From Sphingomonas dokdonensis (lineage in GTDB: Bacteria > Pseudomonadota > Alphaproteobacteria > Sphingomonadales > Sphingomonadaceae): a stretch of DNA of 64,000 nucleotides. The stretch spans positions 310,001 through 374,000 of the forward strand of contig NZ_NBBI01000001.1 in assembly GCF_002197685.1 (NCBI RefSeq), read 5' to 3'. Made by a program: the position numbers and the translations under genes. Position 1 is the stretch's first letter, and each line of letters starts with the position of its first letter. Shown here piece by piece: positions 54,095-63,994 of this stretch. The notes below the pieces were generated by a model. That model was given only the letters and a program-made list of their open reading frames with translations. It ran no database searches and was not told the DNA's origin.

Positions 54095-56182
54095 GTGTAT
54101 CGGTGTAAGTTCGCTTCCGTGACGGGCGGTTCGCGCGTGATCGGCCGTGTCGGCGCAATCGGCTTCATGGTGATCGCCGCGCCGGTTGCCGCACAAACGG
54201 CGCCCGACATCGTCGTCACCGGGCGCGGCCTTGACGATCGCCCGGGTGATCGCGCCGCCAGCGTGGTAACGATCGATGCCGCGCGGATCAGAGCGAACGC
54301 CAGCGATCGGCTGGAGACCATCCTCTCCGACGTTGCCGGCCTTCAGCAGTTTCGCCGCTCCGACTCGCGCTCGGCGAACCCGACCAGCCAGGGCATCTCG
54401 CTACGCGGGATCGGCGGCAATGCGTCGAGCCGCGCCCTGCTGGTCCTCGATGGCGTGCCGCAGGCCGATCCCTTCGGCGGCTGGGTGCCATTTCCCGCTT
54501 ATGCCAGCGATCGGATCGGCCGCATCCGCGTGACGCGCGGCGGCGGCAGCGGCTATTTCGGGCCGGGCGCCTTGGCAGGCACGGTTGAGCTCGAAAGCGC
54601 CGATCCGACCGGCCAGCCGGCGTTCCTCGGTTCTGCCTCCTACGGCAGCCGAGACTCGGTCGACGCGCAAGGCTCCGGCGCGCTGGTCAGGGAAGGGGGC
54701 TTTGCCACCGCGTCCGCAGCGTACAGCCGCGGCGACGGCTTCGTCCCCACACTTGCCGCGTCTCGCGGGGCGGCTGACCGCCCGGCCGCGTTCGAGCAGG
54801 CATCGGCCGCCGTTCGCGGTGTCCTGCGCGTCGCGCCGGATACCGAGCTGCACGCCAATGTCAGCGGCTTCACCGATACGCGCGATCGCGGCACCGCCTT
54901 TACTGCCAATCGCAGCGAAGGTGCCGACGCCAGCATTCGGCTGGTCGGGCGTGGCGATTGGGGCTTCTCGGCGCTCGCCTATCTCCAGACGCGCGCCTTT
55001 GCCTCGCAATTCGCCAGTGTATCCGCCGATCGCAAGAGCGTCTCGCAGGCGCTGGATCAGTACAACACGCCCGCAACCGGGCTGGGCGCGCGGTTCGAGA
55101 TCGTGCCGCCGGTGGGTGAGGGGCGTGATCTGCGGATCGGTGCCGACATCCGTGATCTCACCGGGCGCACGCAGGAGAACTACACCTATGTCGCCGGCCA
55201 GCCGACCCGGCGGCGCATCGCCGGCGGCAGCACGCGCACCGCTGGCCTGTTCGTTGACGGTTCGGCGGAAGCAGGCGCCTTCACCTTGACGCTGGGCGGC
55301 CGCGTCGATCGCTGGCGCATCACCGATGGCCGGCTGCGCGAATATACGCTGGCAAGCGGCGCGTCGCTCACCGATGCTGCGTTTGCGGACCGGCATGGCA
55401 CCGAATGGACCGGCCGCGTCGGCGCCGCCTTCGCCCCCGCCGAGGCGGTGACCTTTCGCGCGAGCGGCTATCGCGGCTGGCGTTTGCCGACGCTCAACGA
55501 ATTGTACCGACCGTTTCGTGTCGGAGCCGATGCCACTGCCGCCAATGCGGCATTGGAGCCCGAGCGGCTGACCGGCGTCGATGGCGGCGTCACCATCACG
55601 CCGACGCGTACGCTGACGCTCAGCGCAACGGTGTTCTGGAACCGGCTTAAGAATGCGATCTCCAATGTAACCTTGGGCAGCGGCCCCGGCACGTTCCCGG
55701 GTGTCGGCTTTGTCGCGGGCAGCTATCGCGCCCGGCAGAACCTCGATGCGATTGAGTCGACGGGGCTGGAGGTCGACGCGCAATGGCGTTCCGGCCCGAT
55801 CTTCGCGCTCGCCTCGTGGAGCCACGTCGATCCGCAGGTGGAGGCATCCGGAGTCGCAAGCGCGCTTGACGGTCTTCGGCCGGCGCAAACGCCGCTCGAT
55901 CAGGTGTCGGGGACCTTGGGGTGGCAGCAATCGGGCTGGACGGCGTCCGCCACGGCACGGCACATCGCCCGCCAGTTCGAGGACGATCAGAACAGCCGCG
56001 CGCTTGCCCCAGCAACGACGCTGGACGCCTATCTCGCGGTGCCGCTCGTGCGCGGGATCGCTTTGGAGGCGCGCGGCGAGAACGTCTTTGACGAACGGGT
56101 CGAGGCGGGGATCAGCGGCGCCGGCGTGATCGAGCGGGCCACGCCGCGTACCTTGTGGATCGGGATCAGGGTGCAGCGGTAA
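54095..56182 (+). CDS. TonB-dependent outer-membrane receptor
   Basis: 695 residues. A signal peptide (VIGRVGAIGFMVIAAPVAAQ) precedes a TonB-box-like DIVVTG, then a plug domain (TSQGISLRGIGGNASSRALL, VPQADPF, IRVTRGGGSGYFGPGALAG) and a beta-barrel ending in RTLWIGIRVQR. It transports a large ligand using TonB energy. AAGGA precedes a GTG at 54095, 14 nt after otsA, so it may be part of the trehalose operon. No cobalamin riboswitch or Fur box was seen. A GTG at 54119 is an alternative start. Confidence 0.9.
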   Translation: MYRCKFASVTGGSRVIGRVGAIGFMVIAAPVAAQTAPDIVVTGRGLDDRPGDRAASVVTIDAARIRANASDRLETILSDVAGLQQFRRSDSRSANPTSQGISLRGIGGNASSRALLVLDGVPQADPFGGWVPFPAYASDRIGRIRVTRGGGSGYFGPGALAGTVELESADPTGQPAFLGSASYGSRDSVDAQGSGALVREGGFATASAAYSRGDGFVPTLAASRGAADRPAAFEQASAAVRGVLRVAPDTELHANVSGFTDTRDRGTAFTANRSEGADASIRLVGRGDWGFSALAYLQTRAFASQFASVSADRKSVSQALDQYNTPATGLGARFEIVPPVGEGRDLRIGADIRDLTGRTQENYTYVAGQPTRRRIAGGSTRTAGLFVDGSAEAGAFTLTLGGRVDRWRITDGRLREYTLASGASLTDAAFADRHGTEWTGRVGAAFAPAEAVTFRASGYRGWRLPTLNELYRPFRVGADATAANAALEPERLTGVDGGVTITPTRTLTLSATVFWNRLKNAISNVTLGSGPGTFPGVGFVAGSYRARQNLDAIESTGLEVDAQWRSGPIFALASWSHVDPQVEASGVASALDGLRPAQTPLDQVSGTLGWQQSGWTASATARHIARQFEDDQNSRALAPATTLDAYLAVPLVRGIALEARGENVFDERVEAGISGAGVIERATPRTLWIGIRVQR

Positions 56183-56900
56183 GCGTGCGCACGGCTGGCC
56201 GTTTTTCTCCGGAGGGCGGCCGCAGCTGATCTATTGATGCGTTGATACAGGCCATCAGCGTATCAATAACGGCCGGGCCCGGGTCCTCCGGATCGATTAC
56301 GCGGCGGTGAAAAACGCCGGTCGAGATGGTGTGAATCATCTCCGCGACCTGATCCAGCTGCTCGGGATCGGTATTGACCGGCACCAGAAGTTGCAGGGCC
56401 GCGGTAAGTTCTCGGCGCAATTGCTGTTGCAGATTGCGCGTAATCTCCGCGACGCGTTCGTTGCGCGAAGACTCCGCCATGATCTCGGCAACCAGTCGCC
56501 CGGTATCGGGCTTCTTCTCGCAAGCGACAAAGGTGCGGATCCACTGCCGCACAGCTTCGGGGTCGCCCGTCGCACCTGCTGCGCACAGCCCGCTTTCGTG
56601 CAGATACTCTTCCAGATCGCGCTCGACGATCGCCGCGACGATCGCTTCCTTGTTGGCGAAATCGCGATAGATCTGCCCCACGGCGATCCCCGACGCCTGC
56701 GCAATCTGCGCCACGCCCGTCCCATGAAAACCATGCGCCGAAAAAGCCGCCCGCGCAGCCTGGATCAAGTTCTCACGTCGCGCGTTCGCCCGCCCGATAC
56801 GTCGGTCCGCTGGAGCGGTGCAGCTCCTCTCGATGATCCTTCTCCCCTGCTTGACGACACCCGTTGTTCGCAGTAGCAGCAAATGTGAGTGAACGATCAC
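56166..56900 (-). CDS. TetR-family repressor of the RND efflux operon
   Basis: About 244 residues at most. The HTH is clear (RRENLIQAARAAFSAHGFHGTGVAQIAQASGIAVGQIYRDFANKEAIVAAIV), with a helical ligand-binding domain after it. The start is uncertain: the GTG at 56900 lies inside the operator and would leave 42 residues before the HTH. It overlaps the TonB-receptor end by 17 bp. It is divergent from the MFP-RND-OMF genes and most likely represses them and itself. Confidence 0.87.
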   Translation of the reverse strand: MIVHSHLLLLRTTGVVKQGRRIIERSCTAPADRRIGRANARRENLIQAARAAFSAHGFHGTGVAQIAQASGIAVGQIYRDFANKEAIVAAIVERDLEEYLHESGLCAAGATGDPEAVRQWIRTFVACEKKPDTGRLVAEIMAESSRNERVAEITRNLQQQLRRELTAALQLLVPVNTDPEQLDQVAEMIHTISTGVFHRRVIDPEDPGPAVIDTLMACINASIDQLRPPSGEKRPAVRTLTAAP

Positions 56901-56904
56901 TCAC
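56885..56904. promoter_or_regulatory. TetR operator between repressor and efflux operon
   Basis: A perfect 8-bp inverted repeat GTGAGTGA-ACGA-TCACTCAC sits in the short gap between the TetR gene and the membrane-fusion protein gene (ATG at 56922). It is the best candidate site for the adjacent repressor. Confidence 0.7.
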
Positions 56905-56921
56905 TTATCGCAGAGAACCAT

Positions 56922-58124
56922 ATGTCATTCAAGAGGGTCGCGTTTTCGGCGTTCCTGCTGGCTTCTGTGTCCGCATGTGGCGGTCAGGACGAAAAGGCGC
57001 AGCAAGCGGAGCAGCAGGCCGGCCCGCCGCAGGTCGGCTTTGTCACCGTTCAGCCGCAGGCCGTGACGCTGACGACGACTCTTCCCGGCCGGACGACCCC
57101 GTACGAAACGTCGGAAGTGCGCCCGCAGGTGAATGGCCTGATCCAGGAGCGGCTGTTCCGCGAAGGGGATCAGGTCCGCCGCGGTCAGGCGCTGTATCGC
57201 ATCGATCCGCAGCCATACCGCGCGGCGGTGGCGAGCGCGCGCGCTGCGCTGGCGCGTGCGCGCGCCGCCATCGCCTCCAGCGCTGCGCTTCAGCGGCGCT
57301 ACGGCGAACTGGTGAAGATCAACGCGATCTCCCGCCAGGAATATGAGAATTCTATCACCGCCGCACAGCAGGCGCAGGCGGATGTCGCCGCGCAGCAGGC
57401 GGCGCTTCGCACCGCGCAGATCGATCTGGAGCGCACCACCGTTCGCGCGCCGATTTCAGGCCGGATCGGGCGCGCATCGGCAACCACCGGCGCGCTGGTC
57501 ACCTCTGGCCAGGCGACGCCGCTGACGACGATCCAGCGGCTCGATCCGATCTACGTCGATGTGCCGCAATCGAGCACAGACCTGCTTCGGCTGCGGCAGC
57601 AGATCGCGGCAGGCGATCTGTCGCGCGGCGGTGGTGCCGCACGTGTCCGCCTGCGGCTTGAGGACGGGTCGATCTATCCGACGGAGGGGACGCTGCAGTT
57701 CGCGGACGTGACCGTCGACCCTGCAACTGGCACTCAGACCATTCGTGCGATCTTCGAAAATCCGCGCAGCCTGCTCTTGCCGGGAATGTACGTTCGCGCC
57801 GAGCTGGTGGAGGGCACCGAGCCCGACGCGCTGCTCGTGCCGCAACGTGCCGTTCAGCGCGACGAAAAGGGCCAGCCGACGGTCATGGTCGTGGGCAAGG
57901 GGAACAAGGTCGAACAGCGCGTGCTTACCGCGCCGCGCACGATCGGTGAGAACTGGCTGGTCACCGCGGGGCTCAAGGCAGGCGATCGCGTGATCGTGGA
58001 AGGCGGCGGCATGCTTCGCCCGGGCATGCCGGTCACGCCGCAGCCGTGGAACCCCAATGCGAAGCCTCAGCAGCCCGGCGCGCCGGGGCAGGGGGCGCAG
58101 GGCGCTCCGGCGCAAGCGAAGTAA
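56922..58124 (+). CDS. RND efflux periplasmic adaptor (membrane-fusion protein)
   Basis: 400 residues. Lipoprotein signal MSFKRVAFSAFLLASVSAC (Cys19), then the barrel-sandwich/coiled-coil/beta-barrel plan of AcrA/MexA proteins (GLIQERLFREGDQVRRGQALYRIDPQPYRAA; AQIDLERTTVRAPISGRIG; PQRAVQRDEKGQPTVMVV). A proline-rich tail ends the protein. First gene of a three-gene efflux operon. Confidence 0.93.
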   Translation: MSFKRVAFSAFLLASVSACGGQDEKAQQAEQQAGPPQVGFVTVQPQAVTLTTTLPGRTTPYETSEVRPQVNGLIQERLFREGDQVRRGQALYRIDPQPYRAAVASARAALARARAAIASSAALQRRYGELVKINAISRQEYENSITAAQQAQADVAAQQAALRTAQIDLERTTVRAPISGRIGRASATTGALVTSGQATPLTTIQRLDPIYVDVPQSSTDLLRLRQQIAAGDLSRGGGAARVRLRLEDGSIYPTEGTLQFADVTVDPATGTQTIRAIFENPRSLLLPGMYVRAELVEGTEPDALLVPQRAVQRDEKGQPTVMVVGKGNKVEQRVLTAPRTIGENWLVTAGLKAGDRVIVEGGGMLRPGMPVTPQPWNPNAKPQQPGAPGQGAQGAPAQAK

Positions 58125-58130
58125 GGCAAC

Positions 58131-61100
58131 ATGGCACGCTTTTTCATCGATCGACCCATCTTCGCATGGGTGATCGCGATCGTCATGATGCTGGCGGGCG
58201 TGATCGCGATCCGCTCGCTTCCCGTGGCGCAATTTCCACAGATCGCACCGCCGGCGGTTTCGATCACCGCGACCTATCCCGGCGCCGACGCCGAAACGCT
58301 CGAGCGGACCACCACGCAGATCATCGAGCAGCAACTGCGCGGCATCGACAATCTACGGTACTTTTCGGCCTCGTCGTCGTCGGCCGGCGTGCTCACCATC
58401 ACCTTGACCTTTGAGCAGGGCACCGATCCTGACATCGCGCAGGTGCAGGTGCAGAATAAGCTCCAGGCCGCCACGCCGCTGCTGCCGCAGGAAGTGCAGC
58501 AGCAGGGCATTCAGGTGCAGAAGTCCGCCGCCAGCTTCCTTGTGATCGTCGGCCTCTACTCGGCCGACGGGTCGCACGACGCGACCGACCTTGCGGATAT
58601 GGTGGTTGCGCGGATGCGCGACCCGGTCAGCCGCGTGACGGGCGTTGGCGAGTTGCAGGTCTTCGGCTCGCAATACGCCATGCGCATCTGGGTCGATCCG
58701 CTTAAGCTGAACAACTTCCAGCTGACGATCGACGATGTGTCGGCGGCGGTACGCGCGCAGAATGCGCAGGTTTCGGCCGGGCAGATCGGTGCGCAGCCGG
58801 CGCCCGCCGAGCAGATGCTGAACGCTACCGTCTCGGTGCAATCGCGTCTGCAAACGCCCGAGCAATTCGGTGCCATTCGCCTGAAGACCAGCGTGGACGG
58901 CGCCGTCGTTCGGCTTCGCGACGTCGCGCGTGTGGAGCTTGGCTCGGAGAGCTACGGCTTCGACAGCAAGTATAACGGCAAGCCGGCGGCAGGTTTCGGC
59001 GTGCGATTGGCAGCGGGGGCGAATGCGCTGGCGACCGTTGATGCGGTAAAGGCGGAAGTGGAATCGATCGCCAAGGAGCTGCCGTCCGACGTCAAAGTCG
59101 TCTATCCGTTCGATACGACCCCGTTTGTGCGGCTGTCGGTCGAGCAGGTCGTCCACACGCTGGTCGAAGCGGTCGTGCTCGTCTTTCTCGTCATGTTCCT
59201 GTTCCTGCAGAACTGGCGCGCCACGATCATCCCGACGATCGCCGTTCCGGTCGTTCTGCTGGGCACGTTCGCCGTGATGGCGGTCGCCGGCTACTCGATC
59301 AACACGCTGACGCTGTTCGGCATGGTGCTTGCCATCGGCTTGCTGGTGGATGACGCGATTGTGGTGGTGGAGAACGTCGAGCGACTCATCGTCGACGAGG
59401 GGCTCAGCCCCAAGGACGCCGCACGAAAGTCGATGGACGAGATTTCCAGCGCGCTGGTCGGCATCGGCATGGTGCTGTCGGCGGTGTTCCTGCCGATGGC
59501 GTTCTTCGGCGGATCGACCGGCGTGATCTACCGGCAGTTCTCGATCACCATCGTATCGGCGATGGTCCTGTCGGTGCTCGTCGCGCTTATCCTCACCCCG
59601 GCTTTGTGCGCGACCATCCTGAAGCGGCACGATCCCAAGCAGCGCGAGGGCAATGGCATAGTCGCGCGCTTCTTCCGCTGGTTCAACGCGACGTTCGAAA
59701 AGGGCACGAACCGGTACGAGAAGGGCGTGAAGCGCACCGCACGGAGCTGGAAGCGATCCATGCTGGTATATGTGCTGATCGTCGCAGGCATGGCGTTCCT
59801 GTTCATGCGCCTGCCCAGCGCCTTCCTGCCCGACGAAGATCAGGGAACGGTGATCGCGCTCGTCCAGGGGCCGGCAGGCGCCACCTCCGCGCGAACCGAC
59901 AAGGGCCTCGATCTGATCCGCAATCACTTCCTGAGCGATCCCAGCGTCGCGTCGGTGTTCACGATCAACGGTTTCAGCTTTTCCGGTCAGGGGCAGAATG
60001 CCGGCTTGGCCTTTGTCAGCCTGAAGCCGTGGGACGAACGCGAAGGCGAGGAGAACAAGGCACAGTCGATCGCCGGCCGCGCCATGGGTGTTTTCTCGCA
60101 ATACAAGGACGGCATGATCTTCGCGCTGGTGCCGCCCGCCGTTCAGGAACTTGGCAACGCCACCGGCTTCGACGTGCAGCTGGTCGACACGGCCGGCATC
60201 GGTCACGAACGGCTGACGCAGGCGCGCAATATGCTGCTCGGCATGGCCGCGCAGGATCCGCGTGTCGCACAGGTGCGGCCGCTGAGCCTTGAGGATGCGC
60301 CGCAGCTGAAGGTCGATATCGATCAGGACAAGGCGCGCGCGCTCGGGCTCGATCTCGCGTCCATCAATTCGACGATCGCGACGGCATGGGGCGGCGCCTA
60401 TGTGAACGACTTCATCGATCGCGGCCGCGTGAAGCGCGTCTATCTGCAGGCTGATACGCCGTACCGGCTGCGGCCCGAGGATCTCGCCAGTTTCTATGTT
60501 CGCGGCGCGGACGGGCAGATGGTGCCGTTCACGGCATTCTCCACCATTTCCTGGGCCAATGCGCCCGTCCAGCTGACCAGATACAATGGGCAGCCGGCGA
60601 TGCAGCTCCAAGGCTCGCCCGGTGCTGGCGTCAGCACCGGCGGCGCGATGGAGGCGATCGAGGAGATGCACGCCAAGCTGCCGCCGGGCACGGCGCTGCA
60701 ATGGACCGGGCTGTCCTACGAAGAGCGCCTCTCGGGCGGCCAGGCGCCGGCGCTCTACGCCTTGTCGCTGCTGATCGTCTTCCTCTGCCTGGCGGCGTTG
60801 TACGAAAGCTGGTCCGTGCCGATCGCCGTGATGCTGGTGGTGCCGCTTGGCGTCGTCGGCGCGCTGCTCGCCGCAACGCTGACCGGGCTGAACAACGACA
60901 TCTACCTGCAGGTCGGTCTGATCACGACGATCGGCGTGGCGGCGAAGAACGCGATCCTGATCGTGGAGTTCGCCGAAGAACGGATTGCGGAGGGCATGCG
61001 GCCGTTCGATGCGGCCGTGGAGGCGGCGCGGTTGCGACTGCGACCGATCCTGATGACGAGCCTTGCGTTCGTCTTCGGCGTGCTGCCGCTCGCTATCTCG

Positions 61101-61340
61101 ACCGGCGCAGGGGCGGGCGGTCAGAACGCCATCGGCCGATCGGTGGTGGGTGGCATGTTGTCGGCGACCGTGCTCGCGATCTTCCTGGTGCCGATGTTCT
61201 TTGTCGTGGTGTCACGCCTGTTCGGTCACGGTAAGGACGAAGGCGGCGATCAGAACACGAACAATTACGAGCCGTTGCCCGCCGAACCGCGGGACGCTGA
61301 CGGCGCGGGCGACCATCCGGTCGCGCCGCAAGGAGCATGA
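58131..61340 (+). CDS. RND multidrug efflux permease (AcrB/MexB type)
   Basis: 1069 residues. [20 protein letters not shown] starts TM1; the proton-relay aspartates are in the TM4 segment [21 protein letters not shown] and porter domains are complete (duplicated halves, [30 protein letters not shown]). It belongs to the HAE-1 hydrophobe/amphiphile efflux family. Its stop overlaps the outer-membrane gene start (ATGA). Confidence 0.95.
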   Translation: MARFFIDRPIFAWVIAIVMMLAGVIAIRSLPVAQFPQIAPPAVSITATYPGADAETLERTTTQIIEQQLRGIDNLRYFSASSSSAGVLTITLTFEQGTDPDIAQVQVQNKLQAATPLLPQEVQQQGIQVQKSAASFLVIVGLYSADGSHDATDLADMVVARMRDPVSRVTGVGELQVFGSQYAMRIWVDPLKLNNFQLTIDDVSAAVRAQNAQVSAGQIGAQPAPAEQMLNATVSVQSRLQTPEQFGAIRLKTSVDGAVVRLRDVARVELGSESYGFDSKYNGKPAAGFGVRLAAGANALATVDAVKAEVESIAKELPSDVKVVYPFDTTPFVRLSVEQVVHTLVEAVVLVFLVMFLFLQNWRATIIPTIAVPVVLLGTFAVMAVAGYSINTLTLFGMVLAIGLLVDDAIVVVENVERLIVDEGLSPKDAARKSMDEISSALVGIGMVLSAVFLPMAFFGGSTGVIYRQFSITIVSAMVLSVLVALILTPALCATILKRHDPKQREGNGIVARFFRWFNATFEKGTNRYEKGVKRTARSWKRSMLVYVLIVAGMAFLFMRLPSAFLPDEDQGTVIALVQGPAGATSARTDKGLDLIRNHFLSDPSVASVFTINGFSFSGQGQNAGLAFVSLKPWDEREGEENKAQSIAGRAMGVFSQYKDGMIFALVPPAVQELGNATGFDVQLVDTAGIGHERLTQARNMLLGMAAQDPRVAQVRPLSLEDAPQLKVDIDQDKARALGLDLASINSTIATAWGGAYVNDFIDRGRVKRVYLQADTPYRLRPEDLASFYVRGADGQMVPFTAFSTISWANAPVQLTRYNGQPAMQLQGSPGAGVSTGGAMEAIEEMHAKLPPGTALQWTGLSYEERLSGGQAPALYALSLLIVFLCLAALYESWSVPIAVMLVVPLGVVGALLAATLTGLNNDIYLQVGLITTIGVAAKNAILIVEFAEERIAEGMRPFDAAVEAARLRLRPILMTSLAFVFGVLPLAISTGAGAGGQNAIGRSVVGGMLSATVLAIFLVPMFFVVVSRLFGHGKDEGGDQNTNNYEPLPAEPRDADGAGDHPVAPQGA

Positions 61341-62833
61341 TCGACATGAGCAGCCGTTCCGTTCTCGCCGCGCTGGTCGCCGCGACTGCGCTGGCGGGGT
61401 GTAATCTGGCGCCCAAATATGACCGGCCGATCGGTGCCGTACCCTCGGCACTCCCGCAAGGTGGCGTCTATCCGTCGGCGCCAAGCGATGCGCCCGATGT
61501 CAGCCGGATCGGCTGGCGTGATTTCTTCCTCGATCAACGTCTTCGTGAGGTGATCGAGACGGGTCTGGCGAACAATCGTGACCTTCGGATCGCCGCCGGA
61601 AACGTCTTGCAGGCACGCGCGCAATATCGCGTTGAACGAGCAAACCGCGTCCCGAACACCAGCATTTCCGGCTCCGGTACCTATACCAACAACATCTTCG
61701 GTGGCGGTGGAGCAGCAGGCGCAGGCGCAGGCGCAGGCGCAGGAGCGGGGGCCGGTGCGGGGGCAGGGACTGGAGGCGCCGTTGGCGCAGGTGGCGCTTC
61801 GTCGAACCTCGAATTCTACTCGGTCAACGCCGGCTTTTCCGCGTTCGAGCTGGACTTGTTTGGCCGCGTCCGTGATTTGTCGCAGGCGGCGCTTGAGCAA
61901 TATTTCGCCTCGGAGGAAGCGCAACGGTCAGCGCGGATCAGCCTGATCGCGGAGATCGCGACGGCGTGGCTGACCATGGCTTCGGACCAGGAGCAACTGC
62001 GGGTCAGCCGCGAGACGCTGAAGGCATTCGAGCAATCGCTCGAGCTGACCCGCGCGCAGTTCCGCATCGGCATCGCCTCCGAACTGGCGGCGCGCCAGGC
62101 GGAGACGAACTATCAGGCCGCACGCAACGATATCGCCGTTCTGCAGACCCGTCTGGCGCAAGACCAGAACGCACTGAACCTGCTCGTCGGCACCACTGTC
62201 CCCCAGGCGATGTTGCCGCAGGGGCTCGGTGCCGCGCCGCTGACACGCGACGCCATCCCCGGCGACGTGTCGTCTGACGTGCTGCTGCGCCGCCCCGACG
62301 TGTTGCGCGCGGAACACCAATTGATCGCGGAGAATGCCAACATTGGCGCAGCGCGCGCGGCCTTTTTCCCGCGCATCTCGCTGACGGCTACCATTGGCAC
62401 TATCTCGACCGCGCTGTCCGGGCTGTTTGCCGGCGGCAGCTTTACCTACAACGCCGCCCCGACGATCGGTCTGCCGCTGTTCGACGGCGGGCGAAACGCG
62501 GCCAACCTCGATTATGCCAAGGCGTCGCAGCAAGTGGCGGTGGCGACGTACGAGCGCGCGGTGCAAACTGCCTTTCGCGAAGTTGCCGATGCGCTTGCCC
62601 AGCGCGGCACGATCGATGAGCAAGTGGCGGCGCAAAATGCCCGCGCGAACGCCGCAAATGTTGCAGCTCGACTGTCTGAGGCGCGCTACCGGGCAGGCGT
62701 CGACTCGTTCCTTGTGTCTCTCGACGCACAGCGCACGGCTTATGCTGCACAGCAGCAATTGATTCAGGCGCGACTTGCCCGCGGCAGCAATCTTGTGGAG
62801 CTTTACCGCTCACTGGGTGGCGGGCTCAACTAG
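61337..62833 (+). CDS. Outer-membrane efflux lipoprotein (OprM/TolC-like)
   Basis: 498 residues. Lipobox LALAGC at the end of the signal (Cys22). Two OEP repeats are present ([78 protein letters not shown]). Between the first two beta strands lies a Gly/Ala-rich insertion of about 33 residues (122-154), encoded by five GCAGGC-type repeats (61715-61744). It completes the tripartite pump. Confidence 0.94.
   Translation: MIDMSSRSVLAALVAATALAGCNLAPKYDRPIGAVPSALPQGGVYPSAPSDAPDVSRIGWRDFFLDQRLREVIETGLANNRDLRIAAGNVLQARAQYRVERANRVPNTSISGSGTYTNNIFGGGGAAGAGAGAGAGAGAGAGAGTGGAVGAGGASSNLEFYSVNAGFSAFELDLFGRVRDLSQAALEQYFASEEAQRSARISLIAEIATAWLTMASDQEQLRVSRETLKAFEQSLELTRAQFRIGIASELAARQAETNYQAARNDIAVLQTRLAQDQNALNLLVGTTVPQAMLPQGLGAAPLTRDAIPGDVSSDVLLRRPDVLRAEHQLIAENANIGAARAAFFPRISLTATIGTISTALSGLFAGGSFTYNAAPTIGLPLFDGGRNAANLDYAKASQQVAVATYERAVQTAFREVADALAQRGTIDEQVAAQNARANAANVAARLSEARYRAGVDSFLVSLDAQRTAYAAQQQLIQARLARGSNLVELYRSLGGGLN
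61715..61744 (+). repeat. Hexanucleotide GCAGGC tandem repeat inside the efflux gene
   Basis: Four perfect GCAGGC units plus a fifth GCAGGA, encoding alternating Ala-Gly. The flanking codons continue the Gly/Ala run. The six-base unit keeps the frame, so copy-number changes would lengthen or shorten a predicted surface loop without a frameshift. Confidence 0.85.
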
Positions 62834-62855
62834 GAAAACCACGGCCTTGCAAGTC

Positions 62856-62880
62856 GGAACGATTCGGATACTCTTCCGTA
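62856..62880 (+). promoter_or_regulatory. Weak EcfG-like promoter
   Basis: GGAAC (62856-62860), 16 nt, then CGTA (62877-62880), 22 bp before the ATG of the 84-residue gene. The -10 element differs from CGTT by one base, so support is weak. Confidence 0.3.
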
Positions 62881-62901
62881 GATAGGAAGAGGAGAGAGCC
62901 G

Positions 62902-63156
62902 ATGATGCCGCAAGAGCGCACGGGCGACGAAACACTGGTGATCTTGCAGAGCTTGCTTTGCTTGCTTCGCGAAAAGAACGTGTTGACCCGCGCCGATATT
63001 GAAACCCTGTGCGAGCGTGTCGCCATGCGCGCCAGCCAGGCCGAACGCGATCCATTCCCCTGCTGTGCCGAGGCGGCGCGCAATGCGGCCGACGAAATGG
63101 CCCGCATCGGTGGCTACATCGGCTCGCATTACGGCGGCAAGCACCGGCGCATGTGA
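62902..63156 (+). CDS. Hypothetical protein, 84 aa
   Basis: 84 residues, soluble and helical, with a Cys pair (FPCCAEAARNAADEMARIGG) and a basic end (GGKHRRM). GGAAGAGGAGAG precedes the ATG at 62902, a very good ribosome site. It is downstream of the efflux operon on the same strand. No family was recognised. Confidence 0.75.
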   Translation: MMPQERTGDETLVILQSLLCLLREKNVLTRADIETLCERVAMRASQAERDPFPCCAEAARNAADEMARIGGYIGSHYGGKHRRM

Positions 63157-63217
63157 TCGCGCGGTCGCGCGCGAGCTTGCCTGCGAACCTTCTGGCGGGC
63201 AGCGCGTTTGCGTGTTG

Positions 63218-63994
63218 ATGAAACTGTTTCACGTCAGTGATGTGCATTTCGGCGCGGAAGATCCGAAAGCCCTCGATTGGTTTGCCCGCTGTGTCGCGGA
63301 TGAGGCGCCCGACGCCGTTATCATGACCGGCGACCTCACCATGCGCGCTAAGCCGCGCGAGTTCGATGCCGGCGGGAAATGGCTGATGTCGCTCGGCGTG
63401 CCGGTGACGATCGAGGTCGGCAATCACGACATCCCTTATTATTGGGATCCGCTGCGCCGCTTGTTCAGCCCCTACAAACGCTACGGTGCCGCTGAGCGGC
63501 TGATCGAGAAGCCGCTCGATCTGCCGGGAGTCTCGATCGTACCGCTGAAGACCACGGCGCGCGCGCAATGGCGCTGGAACTGGTCGAAAGGTCACGTGAG
63601 TTCCGATGCACTGGAAGATGCGTTGCGCCTCGTGAAAGCAGCGCCGAACGGCAATCTGATTTTCGTTGCCGGCCATCACCCGCTGATCGAGGGCGGGACG
63701 CGCGGCACCGCGAAGACGCGCAACGGCGACAAGGCGCTCGCCGCCTTTGCGGACGCGGGCGTCCATGCCGTGCTGTCAGGCCACGTTCACGATCCTTTCG
63801 ATAAAGCGGTTCAGTGTGGTAATCGGACGGTGCGGATGATCGGCGCAGGAACCTTGTCGAAGCGTCTTCGGTCGTCGCCGCCGGCGTTCAATGAAATCCG
63901 GATCGACGGTGGCACATTCGAGACGCTGTCGCGGACCCTGTCGCCCGAGCCGAAGCATTCGATCAGCGACACGGTCGAGGTGGGCGCACGGTAG
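63218..63994 (+). CDS. Metallophosphoesterase
   Basis: 258 residues with all metal motifs: DVHFG, GDLTMRAK, GNHD, GHHP and GHVHDP, in calcineurin-like order. It would hydrolyse a phosphoester; similar proteins act on cyclic nucleotides or UDP-diacylglucosamine, but nothing here picks a substrate. The ATG at 63218 is preferred over a GTG and TTG just upstream. It ends 6 bp before the window edge. Confidence 0.92.
   Translation: MKLFHVSDVHFGAEDPKALDWFARCVADEAPDAVIMTGDLTMRAKPREFDAGGKWLMSLGVPVTIEVGNHDIPYYWDPLRRLFSPYKRYGAAERLIEKPLDLPGVSIVPLKTTARAQWRWNWSKGHVSSDALEDALRLVKAAPNGNLIFVAGHHPLIEGGTRGTAKTRNGDKALAAFADAGVHAVLSGHVHDPFDKAVQCGNRTVRMIGAGTLSKRLRSSPPAFNEIRIDGGTFETLSRTLSPEPKHSISDTVEVGAR

Noticed and set aside
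54081..54118. Cobalamin riboswitch or Fur box before the TonB receptor
   Set aside because: The 14-nt gap after otsA is too short for a riboswitch, and no Fur-like palindrome was seen.
58353..60701. 782-residue open frame on the minus strand opposite the RND permease
   Set aside because: It mirrors the coding frame of the efflux permease; the translation is His/Arg-rich without domains.
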